The translations under genes were made by a program, and so were the position numbers. The notes below the pieces were generated by a model. That model saw only the letters and a program-made list of their open reading frames with translations, was not told where the DNA came from and searched no databases. A stretch of DNA of 64,000 nucleotides from Lachnospiraceae bacterium (GTDB lineage: Bacteria; Bacillota; Clostridia; Lachnospirales; Lachnospiraceae): NCBI GenBank assembly GCA_009774245.1, contig VSNM01000008.1:49439-113438 (forward strand). Direction: 5' to 3'. This document shows positions 34,278 to 44,657 of this stretch, one piece after another (position 1 is the first letter of the stretch; the number at the start of each line of letters is the position of its first letter).

Positions 34278-37200
34278 TCAATTACAACTATTTTTCCTGC
34301 GTGAACTATAACGCAGCACGATTACCACAGACAGCGCCAGCACGCCCGACACACCGCCCGCAAAAAGCATCAGCCGCCCCGCGGTCGTCTGTGACGGTTT
34401 GTTGATAAACTGCACGTACTTGTCCGTCGTGACCAGGAAATCATCAGGTGATGTCCGCTCTCCCCGACACGTCCGCATCTCATTACCGGCGACATCCTTC
34501 ACCCGATACAGCAGGGAAACCATCTCATCGTGCTGTGGAATCATGATGCTCAGCGCCTCATCCTCTCCCGCAAGCTCCATGTAATCCCAGCTCTCAAGCA
34601 CCTTATTGTCCCTGTTTACCAATGTAAACTCTGCCTCAGCCAGCTCAAAATTGTCGATCACAGCGACATGTACTTCCTGTGCGTCGACATCATACACCAT
34701 TCCTGATGCAACACCATCGATTACCACCTTGGGCGGCGTATTGTCAATTATGAAGGTAATCTCTTCCCCGTGAATATTACTCGCATTGTTGACCTCATTT
34801 CCCGCCCTGTCCCTGGAGTACAGCGTCATCCGGTATATTCCCTCTGCCGAAAAATTCTCCCTGCCAATCTGATACACATATGTGTATCCTGTCTCCTCCG
34901 AACCGCTCACTTCCCTTGTGTATCCGGCCTCGTATCCAAGTGCGCCATTTCGCGACACATAGATCTCAAACTCCTCCACGGTGTCAATATTCATCTCGAC
35001 AATCCGGATATCGCTGAGCGTTTCATAGGTGTGATACTGCTGCTGCATCAACTGCATAAACGCGGTCAGATCATACACAGAGCCTTTTCTGTTCAATGAA
35101 AAGCGATACGTAACCGCAGTCTCATTGCCAGCCTGATCGCAGGCTGACACATTGAGATAGTATATATTATCCGGCTTCCCTGTCATATCCGGGAGCGTCA
35201 GACTGTATCCTGTTCCGTCCCCCTCATCAATGCGCGATGTCACGATCTCGTTGTCCACCACATCCCCGATGCCTGTCGTCACGGACACCGCTATCCCTGA
35301 CTGCTCCAGATTTGCGTCCAGCACTGATATCACGGGCAGAATATCCTCTCGGTTTGCAGAGTTGTCCTCAACTCCGTCAATGATGATCACAGGGGCGGAC
35401 GTGTCGATGGTAAACGACCGCTCCACTGCATCCGCTGCATTGCCTGCCATGTCACGGTAAGCACAATCGATCTGATACCGATTGTCCTCCTCAAAAGGAA
35501 TCCGCAGTATATGGACGTCTCCCTCATGACTCCATGTGCCGCTTTCTGACACAGGTGTCATATGTATGACGAAATCCTCTGTGCGGAAATTGTGCTCCGT
35601 TATGGTGATCTTTGCTGTGACACCTGTATGAAAATACGCTCCGTCCGCAGTCTGTGTTTCCTGTCCGCCGGTCAGACCAATCGTCATCTCCGGCGCGGTG
35701 CGGTCGATGATAAACGTCTCCGACCGCACCTCATCCGACACATTGTCCGCCAGGTCGACACAGCTTGCCGCGATACTGTACTCTCCGTCCTCCGCCAGCG
35801 TAAACGAAGCATAGTGCCCGCTCCCGTCACTTTTCCAGTCAGACAGCGTCGCCTCTGACATCTGACCATCCTTTGTGACCAGTACACTGACACCATCGGG
35901 ATCAAAATTTAACTCCCTTACACAGACCGTCACCGTTCTGCCCTTACTGTAATAATTGCCGTTAACAGCTTCATTATTGTCAAAGCGAAGCTCCACCTCC
36001 GGCCTGGTGACATCGATTTTTAGCAGCAGCGTCGATGTCTTTGTGTTGCCCGAACGGTCGATAGCTGTGACTTCTATATAGGCCTCATTACTTTCGTTTG
36101 CCCTCGCGTCGATCAACTGTGTGCCCTCAAATCCCGATGCCGCGGCAAGTTCCTCCTCGGTCGGTGCAGCCTTCGTAAACGAAAAGAGCTCCTGCGCTGC
36201 GATAGTGTCCGTCCCATCCCGTCCGACAGAGCTTGTCACCGATTCTAACGCAGCGCAGTTATCATCCTCCGGTGCGTCCCTGACCTGGATGTCCACTGTA
36301 ATGTCATCATTGAAAAATCCATGCTCATTTGCGCCCTTTGGTTCCACCATCAGTTCTTTGCCGCTGCCGTCTGTGGATTCATTGGGAGCCATATTATCCA
36401 CCACGATGCCGTTCGTCCATCCCTCTGCAACATTTCCGGCTGCGTCCTCAGCCCTGACATACAGAAAGCACCTTGTATTCGGAGAAATGCAGATGCTGTC
36501 CTGACTCTCGAGGCTGCCGCTGTCTCTGTCCATCCACTCGCCGATTTTCTTTGCCTGTCCAATCACCAATGAGCCTTTCCCGCTGATACCATACTGCGCG
36601 TCCGCGCTGCCCGATACCGTGTTACTGTAAAAATCTCCGTATGTGATCGTGGACTCCTTCCCCACCACAAACGAACTTCCCGCCAGCTCCATCGTCAAAT
36701 CCGTCGGCTCATGGCAGTCAAGCTTATAGTGATAGACCAGCCTTTCCGACGCGTTGCCGGCCGCATCCGTCGTCCAATACTGCAGGGTGTAGAATCCATC
36801 CTCGCATCCGAGATCAACGACATGCTGACTTAAATCATCCATTGTCAGCATAAACTCTTTGCTGCCGTCATCGTTTGTCATCACATCACTGCAGCTCATG
36901 ACGCCGATCACTGCTTTTTTGTCCGCCTGATCTGCCGCCGTCACTCCGTCTGCCTTGTCTGACCATTCCGACTCAGCCCCGTCCGGAACGGAATCGCTTC
37001 TGGTCAATTGATAATGTATCGTAACCGGCGCGTCGTACTCCCCGGATATGACACCTGTGTCATAATCCGGATACTCGAAGCGAATCTCAGGTGTGCCGGA
37101 CTGTTGGTTGTACCACCCATCCCTGCACTTTGTCTCGTCCGCACCGCTTACAATGATCGGCTTGATCCCGGCTGCCTGATGCTGTATCAATACCCTCAGC

Positions 37201-38618
37201 TTCGCATCCTCGGCCGTCTCAATTCCCGCCTTAGATATTGCGCGAAACAGGTAATAACCATTCACGTCCTCCGTAATCACAAGCTCTGCGAATGATTTTT
37301 CCAGCACCGGAAGCTCTGTCCACTTTTCTGACACGTCTGTCATATCCTCTCCCACCTTCACGTAGGCACACTCATACCGCGCAATGCCTGCGTAGGAGCA
37401 GCTGTCCTGATTAGGCGTGACCACAATCCGCACATCCTCGTTCGTCCAGTTGTCATTCTCACCGCTGTAGGGTTGCCCTCCCGCAGACACGTCAAACGTC
37501 AGCACAGGCGCAGCGCTGTCCACAACCACCTGAATATATTCGCCATCATCATTGACAAGCGGACTGGCCTCGCTGATATTGCCTGCCTCGTCAACCGCCC
37601 TGACTGCAATGGCAGGATAACAGCCGTCCGTGAGCGCTATCTGAAAGTCCGTCGCCAAATCCTCTGACTCCTGTGTATTTTCCACCGGAATCCACACAGC
37701 CCCCTCCTCCGGCCGCATGTCCGCAGTGTACTCAATCCTGACCACGCCGCTGAGATCGTCACAATACGTCCCCCGAATGATAAAATCCGACGCAAAATAC
37801 TGTTCTGTATCAGTGCTTTCCGGCTCATGGCATTCGTTGTCTGTACAGAATGCCTTTAAGACCGGCGCCTCCATATCCCTCCCTGCCGTGTAGCCCCTTG
37901 TACCGTTCTCCACATCCTTCGTGCTCACGTTTTTGTCCGAGTTGACTGCCCAGAACGTATAGCTCTTCTTTCCCTTGCCAGCATCACTGTCCTGCTCCTC
38001 CATCTGAATGGAATCAAAATACTTCTTTCCCGTGTCGCTCAGCTTTACCTCCACCTGATCGTCCACCCACCCATGACAGTCCTCAAGATATTCGAGCCAC
38101 TCCGTACATGTGTACTGACGCGTTTGTCCGTCCCCTGACAGCTCGATATAGAAATCGCTGTCATACAAAGAGCTGTTCTTTACCTGAATGCTTTTGGAAT
38201 CAGCTGAGTCCGCCTCTGACTTTTTGACCTGAATCATCAGGTCAGCGCCTTCATCCACATACCTTCTGTAATCCAGCTCGCCTTCATCCGATATTTCAGG
38301 TGTAAAAAAGGCTACGGGTATCTCTACCCATTCCTCCTCCATATCGTTATTGATCTCTGTGGTTTCCTCCGGAATCAGTTCTGAATCTGTTTCTGATGTT
38401 TCATTTAATATTTCATTTGACGTGCTTTTTGATTTGTCCTCTGATACAACTTCTGAACATTGCTCCAATCCGGTTTCTGACTGGGACTCTAAAGCTTCCT
38501 CTGTTAACATTTTCGACGAATTTTCTGATGTTTCCGCCGCATCCATTCCTGCCGGTGTACCGAGCACCATACTCAGCGCGAGTACACCCGACAGAATCTC
38601 CTTTGTTTTTCTTTTCAT
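34278..38618 (-). CDS. Giant Ig-like repeat surface protein
   Basis: 1446 residues with a signal peptide (EILSGVLALSMVLGTPAGMDAA), an acidic Ser/Thr/Glu-rich stretch to about 95, then a string of Ig-like beta domains of about 90-110 residues, each ending in a form of (A/D)xAGN (for example AVDEAGNIS, TDAAGNAS, AEDAAGNVA, AIDRSGNTK, RDMAGNAAD, CDQAGNETA, SRDRAGNEV, VKDVAGNEM). A C-terminal membrane helix (LMLFAGGVSGVLALSVVIVL) with a basic tail anchors it; there is no LPXTG sequence. It is probably an adhesin or wall-associated stalk. The gene is alone, far from the Tad locus, with a palindromic element upstream. Confidence 0.82.
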   Translation of the reverse strand: MKRKTKEILSGVLALSMVLGTPAGMDAAETSENSSKMLTEEALESQSETGLEQCSEVVSEDKSKSTSNEILNETSETDSELIPEETTEINNDMEEEWVEIPVAFFTPEISDEGELDYRRYVDEGADLMIQVKKSEADSADSKSIQVKNSSLYDSDFYIELSGDGQTRQYTCTEWLEYLEDCHGWVDDQVEVKLSDTGKKYFDSIQMEEQDSDAGKGKKSYTFWAVNSDKNVSTKDVENGTRGYTAGRDMEAPVLKAFCTDNECHEPESTDTEQYFASDFIIRGTYCDDLSGVVRIEYTADMRPEEGAVWIPVENTQESEDLATDFQIALTDGCYPAIAVRAVDEAGNISEASPLVNDDGEYIQVVVDSAAPVLTFDVSAGGQPYSGENDNWTNEDVRIVVTPNQDSCSYAGIARYECAYVKVGEDMTDVSEKWTELPVLEKSFAELVITEDVNGYYLFRAISKAGIETAEDAKLRVLIQHQAAGIKPIIVSGADETKCRDGWYNQQSGTPEIRFEYPDYDTGVISGEYDAPVTIHYQLTRSDSVPDGAESEWSDKADGVTAADQADKKAVIGVMSCSDVMTNDDGSKEFMLTMDDLSQHVVDLGCEDGFYTLQYWTTDAAGNASERLVYHYKLDCHEPTDLTMELAGSSFVVGKESTITYGDFYSNTVSGSADAQYGISGKGSLVIGQAKKIGEWMDRDSGSLESQDSICISPNTRCFLYVRAEDAAGNVAEGWTNGIVVDNMAPNESTDGSGKELMVEPKGANEHGFFNDDITVDIQVRDAPEDDNCAALESVTSSVGRDGTDTIAAQELFSFTKAAPTEEELAAASGFEGTQLIDARANESNEAYIEVTAIDRSGNTKTSTLLLKIDVTRPEVELRFDNNEAVNGNYYSKGRTVTVCVRELNFDPDGVSVLVTKDGQMSEATLSDWKSDGSGHYASFTLAEDGEYSIAASCVDLADNVSDEVRSETFIIDRTAPEMTIGLTGGQETQTADGAYFHTGVTAKITITEHNFRTEDFVIHMTPVSESGTWSHEGDVHILRIPFEEDNRYQIDCAYRDMAGNAADAVERSFTIDTSAPVIIIDGVEDNSANREDILPVISVLDANLEQSGIAVSVTTGIGDVVDNEIVTSRIDEGDGTGYSLTLPDMTGKPDNIYYLNVSACDQAGNETAVTYRFSLNRKGSVYDLTAFMQLMQQQYHTYETLSDIRIVEMNIDTVEEFEIYVSRNGALGYEAGYTREVSGSEETGYTYVYQIGRENFSAEGIYRMTLYSRDRAGNEVNNASNIHGEEITFIIDNTPPKVVIDGVASGMVYDVDAQEVHVAVIDNFELAEAEFTLVNRDNKVLESWDYMELAGEDEALSIMIPQHDEMVSLLYRVKDVAGNEMRTCRGERTSPDDFLVTTDKYVQFINKPSQTTAGRLMLFAGGVSGVLALSVVIVLRYSSRRKNSCN

Positions 38619-38728
38619 ATGTTACCTCATATATGTTTATTTGCACTGTTTTCCCAATCCAGTCAACAGCACTCAATAAGCATATAGGAAGCTGCATTTC
38701 ATCTCAATAGTACTATGGTACCATACTA

Positions 38729-38888
38729 GTACAGCATTGCGCAAATAACAGTGAATACAGCACCTGCTATTTGCACCAGTCCTGCGTTGTCGTCAGTCAA
38801 CAATGCCACCGCATTGCCTCCTTCCTCCGCCTTGTCCTGTCACAAATATCAGGCACTGTATTTCACTGTTATTTAGGCAACGCTGTAC
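38729..38888. repeat. 160-bp inverted-repeat element upstream of the surface protein
   Basis: Arms of about 50 bases pair with few mismatches: the left arm begins GTACAGCATTGCGCAAATAA and the right arm ends in the complement of GTACAGCGTTGCCTAAATAA. The inner part also contains self-complementary CAATGCxAC/GTxGCATTG words. No ORF. Structurally it is a MITE- or REP-like element, different in sequence from the one at 9247. No target duplication was identified. Confidence 0.7.
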
Positions 38889-38900
38889 AAGTCGGCATGC

Positions 38901-41900
38901 TCAGCGATACAGCACATAGTCATGCATCTCCCTAAAAAATCCGGCGCGCGTCAATGCCTCCGGCGCCAAATCCGGATACTTCTTGACGACAATCCGTTTG
39001 AGACTCGGGAAAATCCTTCCTTTTTTGTACTCCTGCGCAAACAACTGCAGGCACTCCTCCAGCTGTCCGTCCTCAAACACGCGCAGGACATTGCCCTGCC
39101 GTTCCATGACAGCCACCGGCAGCCCGCCATAACAGGCCACCGCATTGCCTGGCACATTCATAAAGCTCCGCCCTTCCCTGTGCGGCAGCACTTTGCCCCA
39201 GCACTGTGCCGGATCGGCCGCGTTCACCCAGACCAGCTCCCGCTGCTGCTGATTCCTGTCAAGCATTCTTGTAACGGATGCATAATCCTTAGCCAGAATA
39301 AACTGTGCGCCGGACAAACCCTCAACAAAATATCCGCGCCGCGCCTGCCCAGTGTACTCCCATACGCGCAGCACAGAGAGCGCTTCCTGCCAGGAAAGTC
39401 CGCACGCTGCCGCTGTCTCCCTGCACAGGATCAGACAACGGTCAAAGCACTTTTCCAGCATCTCAGCCATGCCCTGTCCATTTTCAGACGTCTTTAACGG
39501 TCTCACGATGTCCCATCTGCCTGCGCGCAGAGCCTTCACCCGCATACTGACGCGCTGCTTTGCCGTCGTCCTTCCAGCCCGGTCCCGCTCTATCCACTGC
39601 CGCACCGGAACAAAGCTGTCTGCGCACACCAGCCCCTTTTCCAGCAGGGACATCAGGGTATCATGGGGGGACTCACTGCCAAGCACTCCGCTCAGGGACT
39701 GCATGAAGCTGGCGCCGCGCCTGCGCAAAGTCTGATACAGGAGTTGTTCCCGCTCGTCCAGATCTGCTTCCTTTTCAACCGCCTCCTCTTCTTGCGTCAA
39801 CGGCTCCACGTCCCAGTCGACCTCCTCCTGAAAGTCAAAGCGCAGTCCGCCCCTGCCCTCCATATGCCAGAACAGCTCACCCTCGGCCAGATACGCGTCG
39901 AGCCTGTCTCCGCGGTAACCGCTCACCCACCGCGGCAATAGAATCCCTTCCCAGTAAGAGACTGGTAACGTTATTCCCGCATATCGTCTCAACAGCCTGC
40001 GCAGACATTCCTCCGGCGGCGCACTCGATTCCATATGCGAGAGCATCAATGCCGCGTAAGCTTCCGCAGGGCAGGTCCGCACCTCCTCGCGCCTGTTTTT
40101 GAGTGTGCGCACTCTGGCGCGCCGATACAGCTCTGCGTGGTAATATTTGTCCTCCTGCCTGACCGCCTTCTCCTGTCCGCACAGCTCCTCTAAGAGCGCT
40201 TCCGCCAATGACAGACTCCATCCATAGCGCTGCGCTGTCTGCCCTGCGTCAGCGGCACCGCGGTAGCACAGCATACGCCTTACAATACGAAGCTGTTGAT
40301 CGCAAATCTTCTGATCGCAAATCTTCTGGTCACAAATCTCCTGATCGCAAATTGTCTGACCGCACCCCGTCTCCGCGCCAGACAATTTGTCACTGCTCTC
40401 AGCAGGGCTATGCGGCATCACACCCGCCTCACCGAGCGCCGCCGCATACTGCTGCGCCTCCTCAGCGGCAATCCACAACCCCTGTTCCAGATACACTACC
40501 CTGCCATCCTGCAGCAGACTCTCCAGCCATTCCACAGGAATATCCAGCTCCCCCGCCGCCAGGTCTCCCTCTGTCATCAGCAGAGTGTGGAGCTGCCGCG
40601 CATCCTTTGGCAGATTTTCTCTCTGTAAAATATTCTCCTGCACCTGCAGAAGCTCCCGGCTGCCCGGCTGCAGCAGCTTCTCTTCTGATTTCAGCGCATC
40701 CTCCACCGCAATGTGGATTCCGCGCGGTGTGGGCGCGTAATCATACATGACTGCCGCCTCCTGCGCCCACTGCAGGGGAAGCGACATCGGGGAGGGCAGT
40801 TCTGTATAGACTTCCCGCACTTCCACAATGCCGGCACAAATATCGCACAGCAGCTCCCGCACACCCTCGGCATCCCACAATTCCTGCATACATTCCCTTC
40901 TGGTCTCGCGAATCAGCGGATGCCTGTCCTCGCGCACCACCTGTTCAAGCAGTTCAGCGCTTTTCAGTCTTTGACGCCAGAGCGGCTGCCGGCTGTTTTT
41001 GCGCACGCCCATCATCAATGCGCGCCCGCTGTTATACCGAAAAGCCATGTTAAAGACTGGTGTCTCAGGCAGCATAATCTCCAGTTTTCTGACACACATG
41101 TCAGGAGCAAGCCCCTGGAGCAGCCCCTCCGGAAGCGTCTCCCTCCCATAGGAATACAACAGAAACCCGTCCTCCTCGTCCACACTGCCAATCTCACACT
41201 GAAGCAGCTCGCGCGCCGCCTGTGCCACGAGCAGGGAGAGCGGTGCGTTGATCCGTTTTCCAAACAGGGAATGAAACATGATCTGACTGTTTCCCGACGA
41301 ATCCCTGAAATGCTCTGCCAGAATCGTCCTGTCATCGGGCAGACTCCCGACTGCCTTCAACTGTCTCTCGAGATAACCGGACGCAAGAGAAACCGCCGTC
41401 TCGTCCAGTCCCAGCTCCCGCAAGGCTTCTGATAATCTTCCCTCCTCATAAGCCCGGCAAAAACCGCGGAACATGCGCCCAAACGCCTCTCCGGTCCGCT
41501 TGTCACGCCCCTTGATCTCCCCCTTCCAGAAGGGAAGTCTGGCGCCCTCGACCGGAGCCTGCACCACAGTCACGATATCCCTGCTGATATTTGTTATCTT
41601 CCATGCAAACGCGCCGAGGATAAAACGGTCGCCCCTCTGGGATTCGTACACAAACTCCTCATCAATCTCACCAAGCCTGACGCCGTCCTCCGTCTTTACG
41701 GCATACAACCCCTTGTCGGGAATCGTGCCCCCCGCTGAGACAGCCAGCATTCTGCTGTAGCCGTCACCCTCCACACGCTCATGCAGCCTGTCATACAGAA
41801 GCCTCGGCCGCACAGGGATATCCCGCTCATGTTCATAATCCCCCGCCAGCATACCGAGCACCGACTTGACATCTTCCCTGGTAATCCCGCGAAAGTTCCA

Positions 41901-43208
41901 CGCGCGCGGCAGTATTTCCATCACCTCATCCAGTGTATAGCTTCGAAATGCCGCCATGGAGACAAGATGCTGCGCAAGCACATCGAGACATTCCGCGGGC
42001 GGATTGATGTGCTCCACGCCGCCCTCCCTGGCAAGCTGCGCCGTCATGCCGCAGGACACACACTCTGCCGCCGTTCTGGGAAACAGGTACATCACGCTGG
42101 TCCGCCCCGGATTGTGTCCGGCCCGCCCGAGCCGCTGCATCGTACCTGAGACCGTGCGCGGACAGCCAACCTGGAGCACCTGATCGATCTCACCCACATC
42201 AATCCCCAGCTCCATGGAGGAGGTGGCACACAAAAGCCGAAGCTTCCCGTCGCGCAGAGCCTCCTCCGTCTCCATGCGCTGCTCCTTCGACAGACTGCCG
42301 TGATGTACCCGTGCGAATCCCTCCCCGCCCAGCACATTGACATAGTACGCCAGCTTCTCCGCGTATCTTCTGCCCTCCACAAACGCGAGCACGCTGCGGC
42401 TGCCCTTACAGTACTGATACACGAGCGCCCCCAGCTCCTCCCACACAGGATCTTTCCGCCGGCCCTTTACCGCATCCGCATAAGGTCCCAGCACATCCAG
42501 ACGAATTTTCTTCTCCATGACAGGCGCGGCGATCACGACCTCCTCCGGCGCCAGATATTCTGCGGCTGCCTCGAGCGGAGCGATCGTCGCGGACAGTCCC
42601 ACCCGCTGCAGAGGGCACCCGCACAGCGCATCCAGCCGCGCCAGCGACAGCATCAGATGCGCTCCTCTCTTCGTGTCAATCAGTGCGTGAAGCTCGTCCA
42701 CGATCACAGCCTTCGCTGTCGCCAGCACAGTCTGTCCCGTCTTGCTGGTCAGCATCAGATACAGTGACTCCGGCGTGATGATCAGGATATGCGGCGGTTT
42801 TCTCACCATCCGTTGCCGGTCTCTCTGCGGAGTGTCCCCTGTCCGGATACCGACGGTGATTTCCTGCTGCGCTCCGACTCCATTTTCATCTTCATTTTCA
42901 TTTCCAATCCCGTCCAAAGGCCGTCTCAGATTTTCGCGGATATCTGCCGCTAAGGATTTGAGCGGCGAGATATAGATCAGCTGCAGCTCGTCCTTCAAAG
43001 TCCCCTCGCGCGCCTCCCGCTTCATCCGGTCAATAAAAACAAGGAACGCAGAAAGTGTTTTCCCCGTTCCTGTAGGCGCCGACACCAGTACATGCCGGCC
43101 GGCCGCGATACCCGGCCAGGCCTTCTGCTGTACCAAAGTGGGCTCCCCAAGCGCACTCCGAAACCAATTCTGCGTTCCCTCATCAAAGAGTTCCAATACA
43201 TTCTCCAT
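38901..43208 (-). CDS. lhr: Lhr-type DEAD/DEAH helicase
   Basis: 1435 residues, the size of large helicase-related (Lhr) proteins. Visible motifs: Q motif PTLVQQKAWPGIAAG, Walker A APTGTGKT, DExH box as VDELHALI, SAT motif VGLSATIAP, motif VI QRLGRAGHNPG. The C-terminal half includes the Lhr winged-helix and beta-barrel parts (about 440-850) and an uncharacterised 500-residue tail. Lhr unwinds DNA-RNA hybrids and is linked to DNA repair. A minisatellite adds four ICDQ-type repeats at about residues 950-970. It starts 3 bp after the SEC-C gene. Confidence 0.92.
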   Translation of the reverse strand: MENVLELFDEGTQNWFRSALGEPTLVQQKAWPGIAAGRHVLVSAPTGTGKTLSAFLVFIDRMKREAREGTLKDELQLIYISPLKSLAADIRENLRRPLDGIGNENEDENGVGAQQEITVGIRTGDTPQRDRQRMVRKPPHILIITPESLYLMLTSKTGQTVLATAKAVIVDELHALIDTKRGAHLMLSLARLDALCGCPLQRVGLSATIAPLEAAAEYLAPEEVVIAAPVMEKKIRLDVLGPYADAVKGRRKDPVWEELGALVYQYCKGSRSVLAFVEGRRYAEKLAYYVNVLGGEGFARVHHGSLSKEQRMETEEALRDGKLRLLCATSSMELGIDVGEIDQVLQVGCPRTVSGTMQRLGRAGHNPGRTSVMYLFPRTAAECVSCGMTAQLAREGGVEHINPPAECLDVLAQHLVSMAAFRSYTLDEVMEILPRAWNFRGITREDVKSVLGMLAGDYEHERDIPVRPRLLYDRLHERVEGDGYSRMLAVSAGGTIPDKGLYAVKTEDGVRLGEIDEEFVYESQRGDRFILGAFAWKITNISRDIVTVVQAPVEGARLPFWKGEIKGRDKRTGEAFGRMFRGFCRAYEEGRLSEALRELGLDETAVSLASGYLERQLKAVGSLPDDRTILAEHFRDSSGNSQIMFHSLFGKRINAPLSLLVAQAARELLQCEIGSVDEEDGFLLYSYGRETLPEGLLQGLAPDMCVRKLEIMLPETPVFNMAFRYNSGRALMMGVRKNSRQPLWRQRLKSAELLEQVVREDRHPLIRETRRECMQELWDAEGVRELLCDICAGIVEVREVYTELPSPMSLPLQWAQEAAVMYDYAPTPRGIHIAVEDALKSEEKLLQPGSRELLQVQENILQRENLPKDARQLHTLLMTEGDLAAGELDIPVEWLESLLQDGRVVYLEQGLWIAAEEAQQYAAALGEAGVMPHSPAESSDKLSGAETGCGQTICDQEICDQKICDQKICDQQLRIVRRMLCYRGAADAGQTAQRYGWSLSLAEALLEELCGQEKAVRQEDKYYHAELYRRARVRTLKNRREEVRTCPAEAYAALMLSHMESSAPPEECLRRLLRRYAGITLPVSYWEGILLPRWVSGYRGDRLDAYLAEGELFWHMEGRGGLRFDFQEEVDWDVEPLTQEEEAVEKEADLDEREQLLYQTLRRRGASFMQSLSGVLGSESPHDTLMSLLEKGLVCADSFVPVRQWIERDRAGRTTAKQRVSMRVKALRAGRWDIVRPLKTSENGQGMAEMLEKCFDRCLILCRETAAACGLSWQEALSVLRVWEYTGQARRGYFVEGLSGAQFILAKDYASVTRMLDRNQQQRELVWVNAADPAQCWGKVLPHREGRSFMNVPGNAVACYGGLPVAVMERQGNVLRVFEDGQLEECLQLFAQEYKKGRIFPSLKRIVVKKYPDLAPEALTRAGFFREMHDYVLYR
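40298..40357. repeat. 15-bp in-frame minisatellite in lhr
   Basis: Four head-to-tail copies based on GATCGCAAATCTTCT; the first two are identical, the others differ at a few sites. They encode repeated ICDQ(E/K) units in the helicase tail. Fifteen-base units keep the frame, so copy number could vary without loss of the protein. Confidence 0.85.
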
Positions 43209-43210
43209 GA

Positions 43211-44566
43211 TTATACTATCCCCATATTTTTACAGGTTTTGCGAACTTCCTTCAAAATACCCTCGCTGTCATCCTCCTCGAGGAGCTCGATGAGCTCAAG
43301 AAGCCACTCCCCGCACGGATAATGGATTGCGTACCTGCTGTCATATTCCGAAAAGCTCTGTATCTGCTCCCGCTCGACGATTGCCACAAACTGTCTGTAC
43401 GCATCTGTCAAATACCTCCTCCTTCTTCTCGCAATGACAGAATCAGGCTCTCTCTGTCCCAGCGGCATTGGCCGCGCTCTCAGGGCCAGATATACGATCT
43501 TGTCAATCGCAATGCTTTCAGCGCTGTACAAATCCTCGAGATATACTCTTCCTTCTTTCCGCTGTTCATCCATCTTCGGATATGCAGCCAGCCATTTTTC
43601 CTGCTCCTGCGCGCTCTCCGCGCCGTCCGCCGCAAGCTGGGATTTTTTCAGGCAGCACTGTTTATATTTTTTGCCGCTCCCGCACGGGCACGGATCGTTT
43701 CTACCGATCTTGACCACCCTGCGCTGCTCCGGATTGCCGCCGCCAAATTCATCCATGAAACCGGAGAGCTTCCTGTCCAGTATCCCCTGCGTCGCACTCT
43801 TTTCATCCTCCTTCGCAGCCTCATCCGCACCGTCGTCCGCGGACGGCTCAAACATCGCCCATCCGCGCAATGCTTTGACTACATTGATCTGCTCCATACA
43901 GAACCGCTTCTCTTTGTCCCCATATGTAAACATCTTGTCCAGGCTCTCATCATACTTGCCAATGGCGTATTCGTCCACCCGTCCGTCCTGATAGAGACGC
44001 CGTAGCTCCAGCAGCATATCTGTGAAATGACAGCGACAGATCATATCCGCTACCGCAGTATAGATATAATCGCCGATATCCTTCTTATCATATACAAGCT
44101 CTCTCAAAAAATCCTGCCACTCCTGCTTATCCAGCTTCTGGTCCAGATAAAGCTGTCCCATCACATCCAGCATTTGCGCCCTCGCAAAATCACTGGACTT
44201 TTTCTTCTTGATCGTCTGCTTGAGCAGCTTGATGTCCCCATTGTACGTATTGTACAGAATACTCCCCAGATCTTCTGTGAGCACGTCTCCAATCAAAAAG
44301 TCCAACGTGTCCTCCGGCAGGGCAGCCAGCGCCATCATCCTCGGAAAAAAGTCTCTGTCCTGAAACTGTGCCAGCAGAAAAATTCCATATTGATGCAACA
44401 TGTACTCTCCGTCCAGATTGTCCTTCTCCTTAATAGCCTTCTCGACTGCTTTTCGCAGATAGGGAATCGCCTCATCCCTGTTGGCGCCAATCAGCTCCAA
44501 ATCTTCCTTGGGAAGCTTTTTGCTAAAATACGTGATGTTCTCGATTGCTCTTTGTAATTCTTCCAT
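43211..44566 (-). CDS. SEC-C motif protein
   Basis: 451 residues. A helical repeat region (residues 1-270) resembles DUF1186-type proteins; at about 315-335 lies a SEC-C zinc knuckle (GRNDPCPCGSGKKYKQCC), as in the end of SecA. The ATG has AAGGGAG upstream. SEC-C motifs bind zinc and mediate contacts with SecB, ribosomes or nucleic acids. It is coupled to lhr, so a role with that helicase is possible but unproven. Confidence 0.75.
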   Translation of the reverse strand: MEELQRAIENITYFSKKLPKEDLELIGANRDEAIPYLRKAVEKAIKEKDNLDGEYMLHQYGIFLLAQFQDRDFFPRMMALAALPEDTLDFLIGDVLTEDLGSILYNTYNGDIKLLKQTIKKKKSSDFARAQMLDVMGQLYLDQKLDKQEWQDFLRELVYDKKDIGDYIYTAVADMICRCHFTDMLLELRRLYQDGRVDEYAIGKYDESLDKMFTYGDKEKRFCMEQINVVKALRGWAMFEPSADDGADEAAKEDEKSATQGILDRKLSGFMDEFGGGNPEQRRVVKIGRNDPCPCGSGKKYKQCCLKKSQLAADGAESAQEQEKWLAAYPKMDEQRKEGRVYLEDLYSAESIAIDKIVYLALRARPMPLGQREPDSVIARRRRRYLTDAYRQFVAIVEREQIQSFSEYDSRYAIHYPCGEWLLELIELLEEDDSEGILKEVRKTCKNMGIV

Positions 44567-44657
44567 GAATTTTCTCCCTTGTGCTTTTCTTATCTGTTTC
44601 TTGCATTTGCCATGCTGTATTAGATTATAACAAATATATGGCCGGAGTGCAAACAGA

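Noticed and set aside
40298..40357. Short CRISPR-like array
   Set aside because: Units are contiguous without spacers and lie in frame within lhr.
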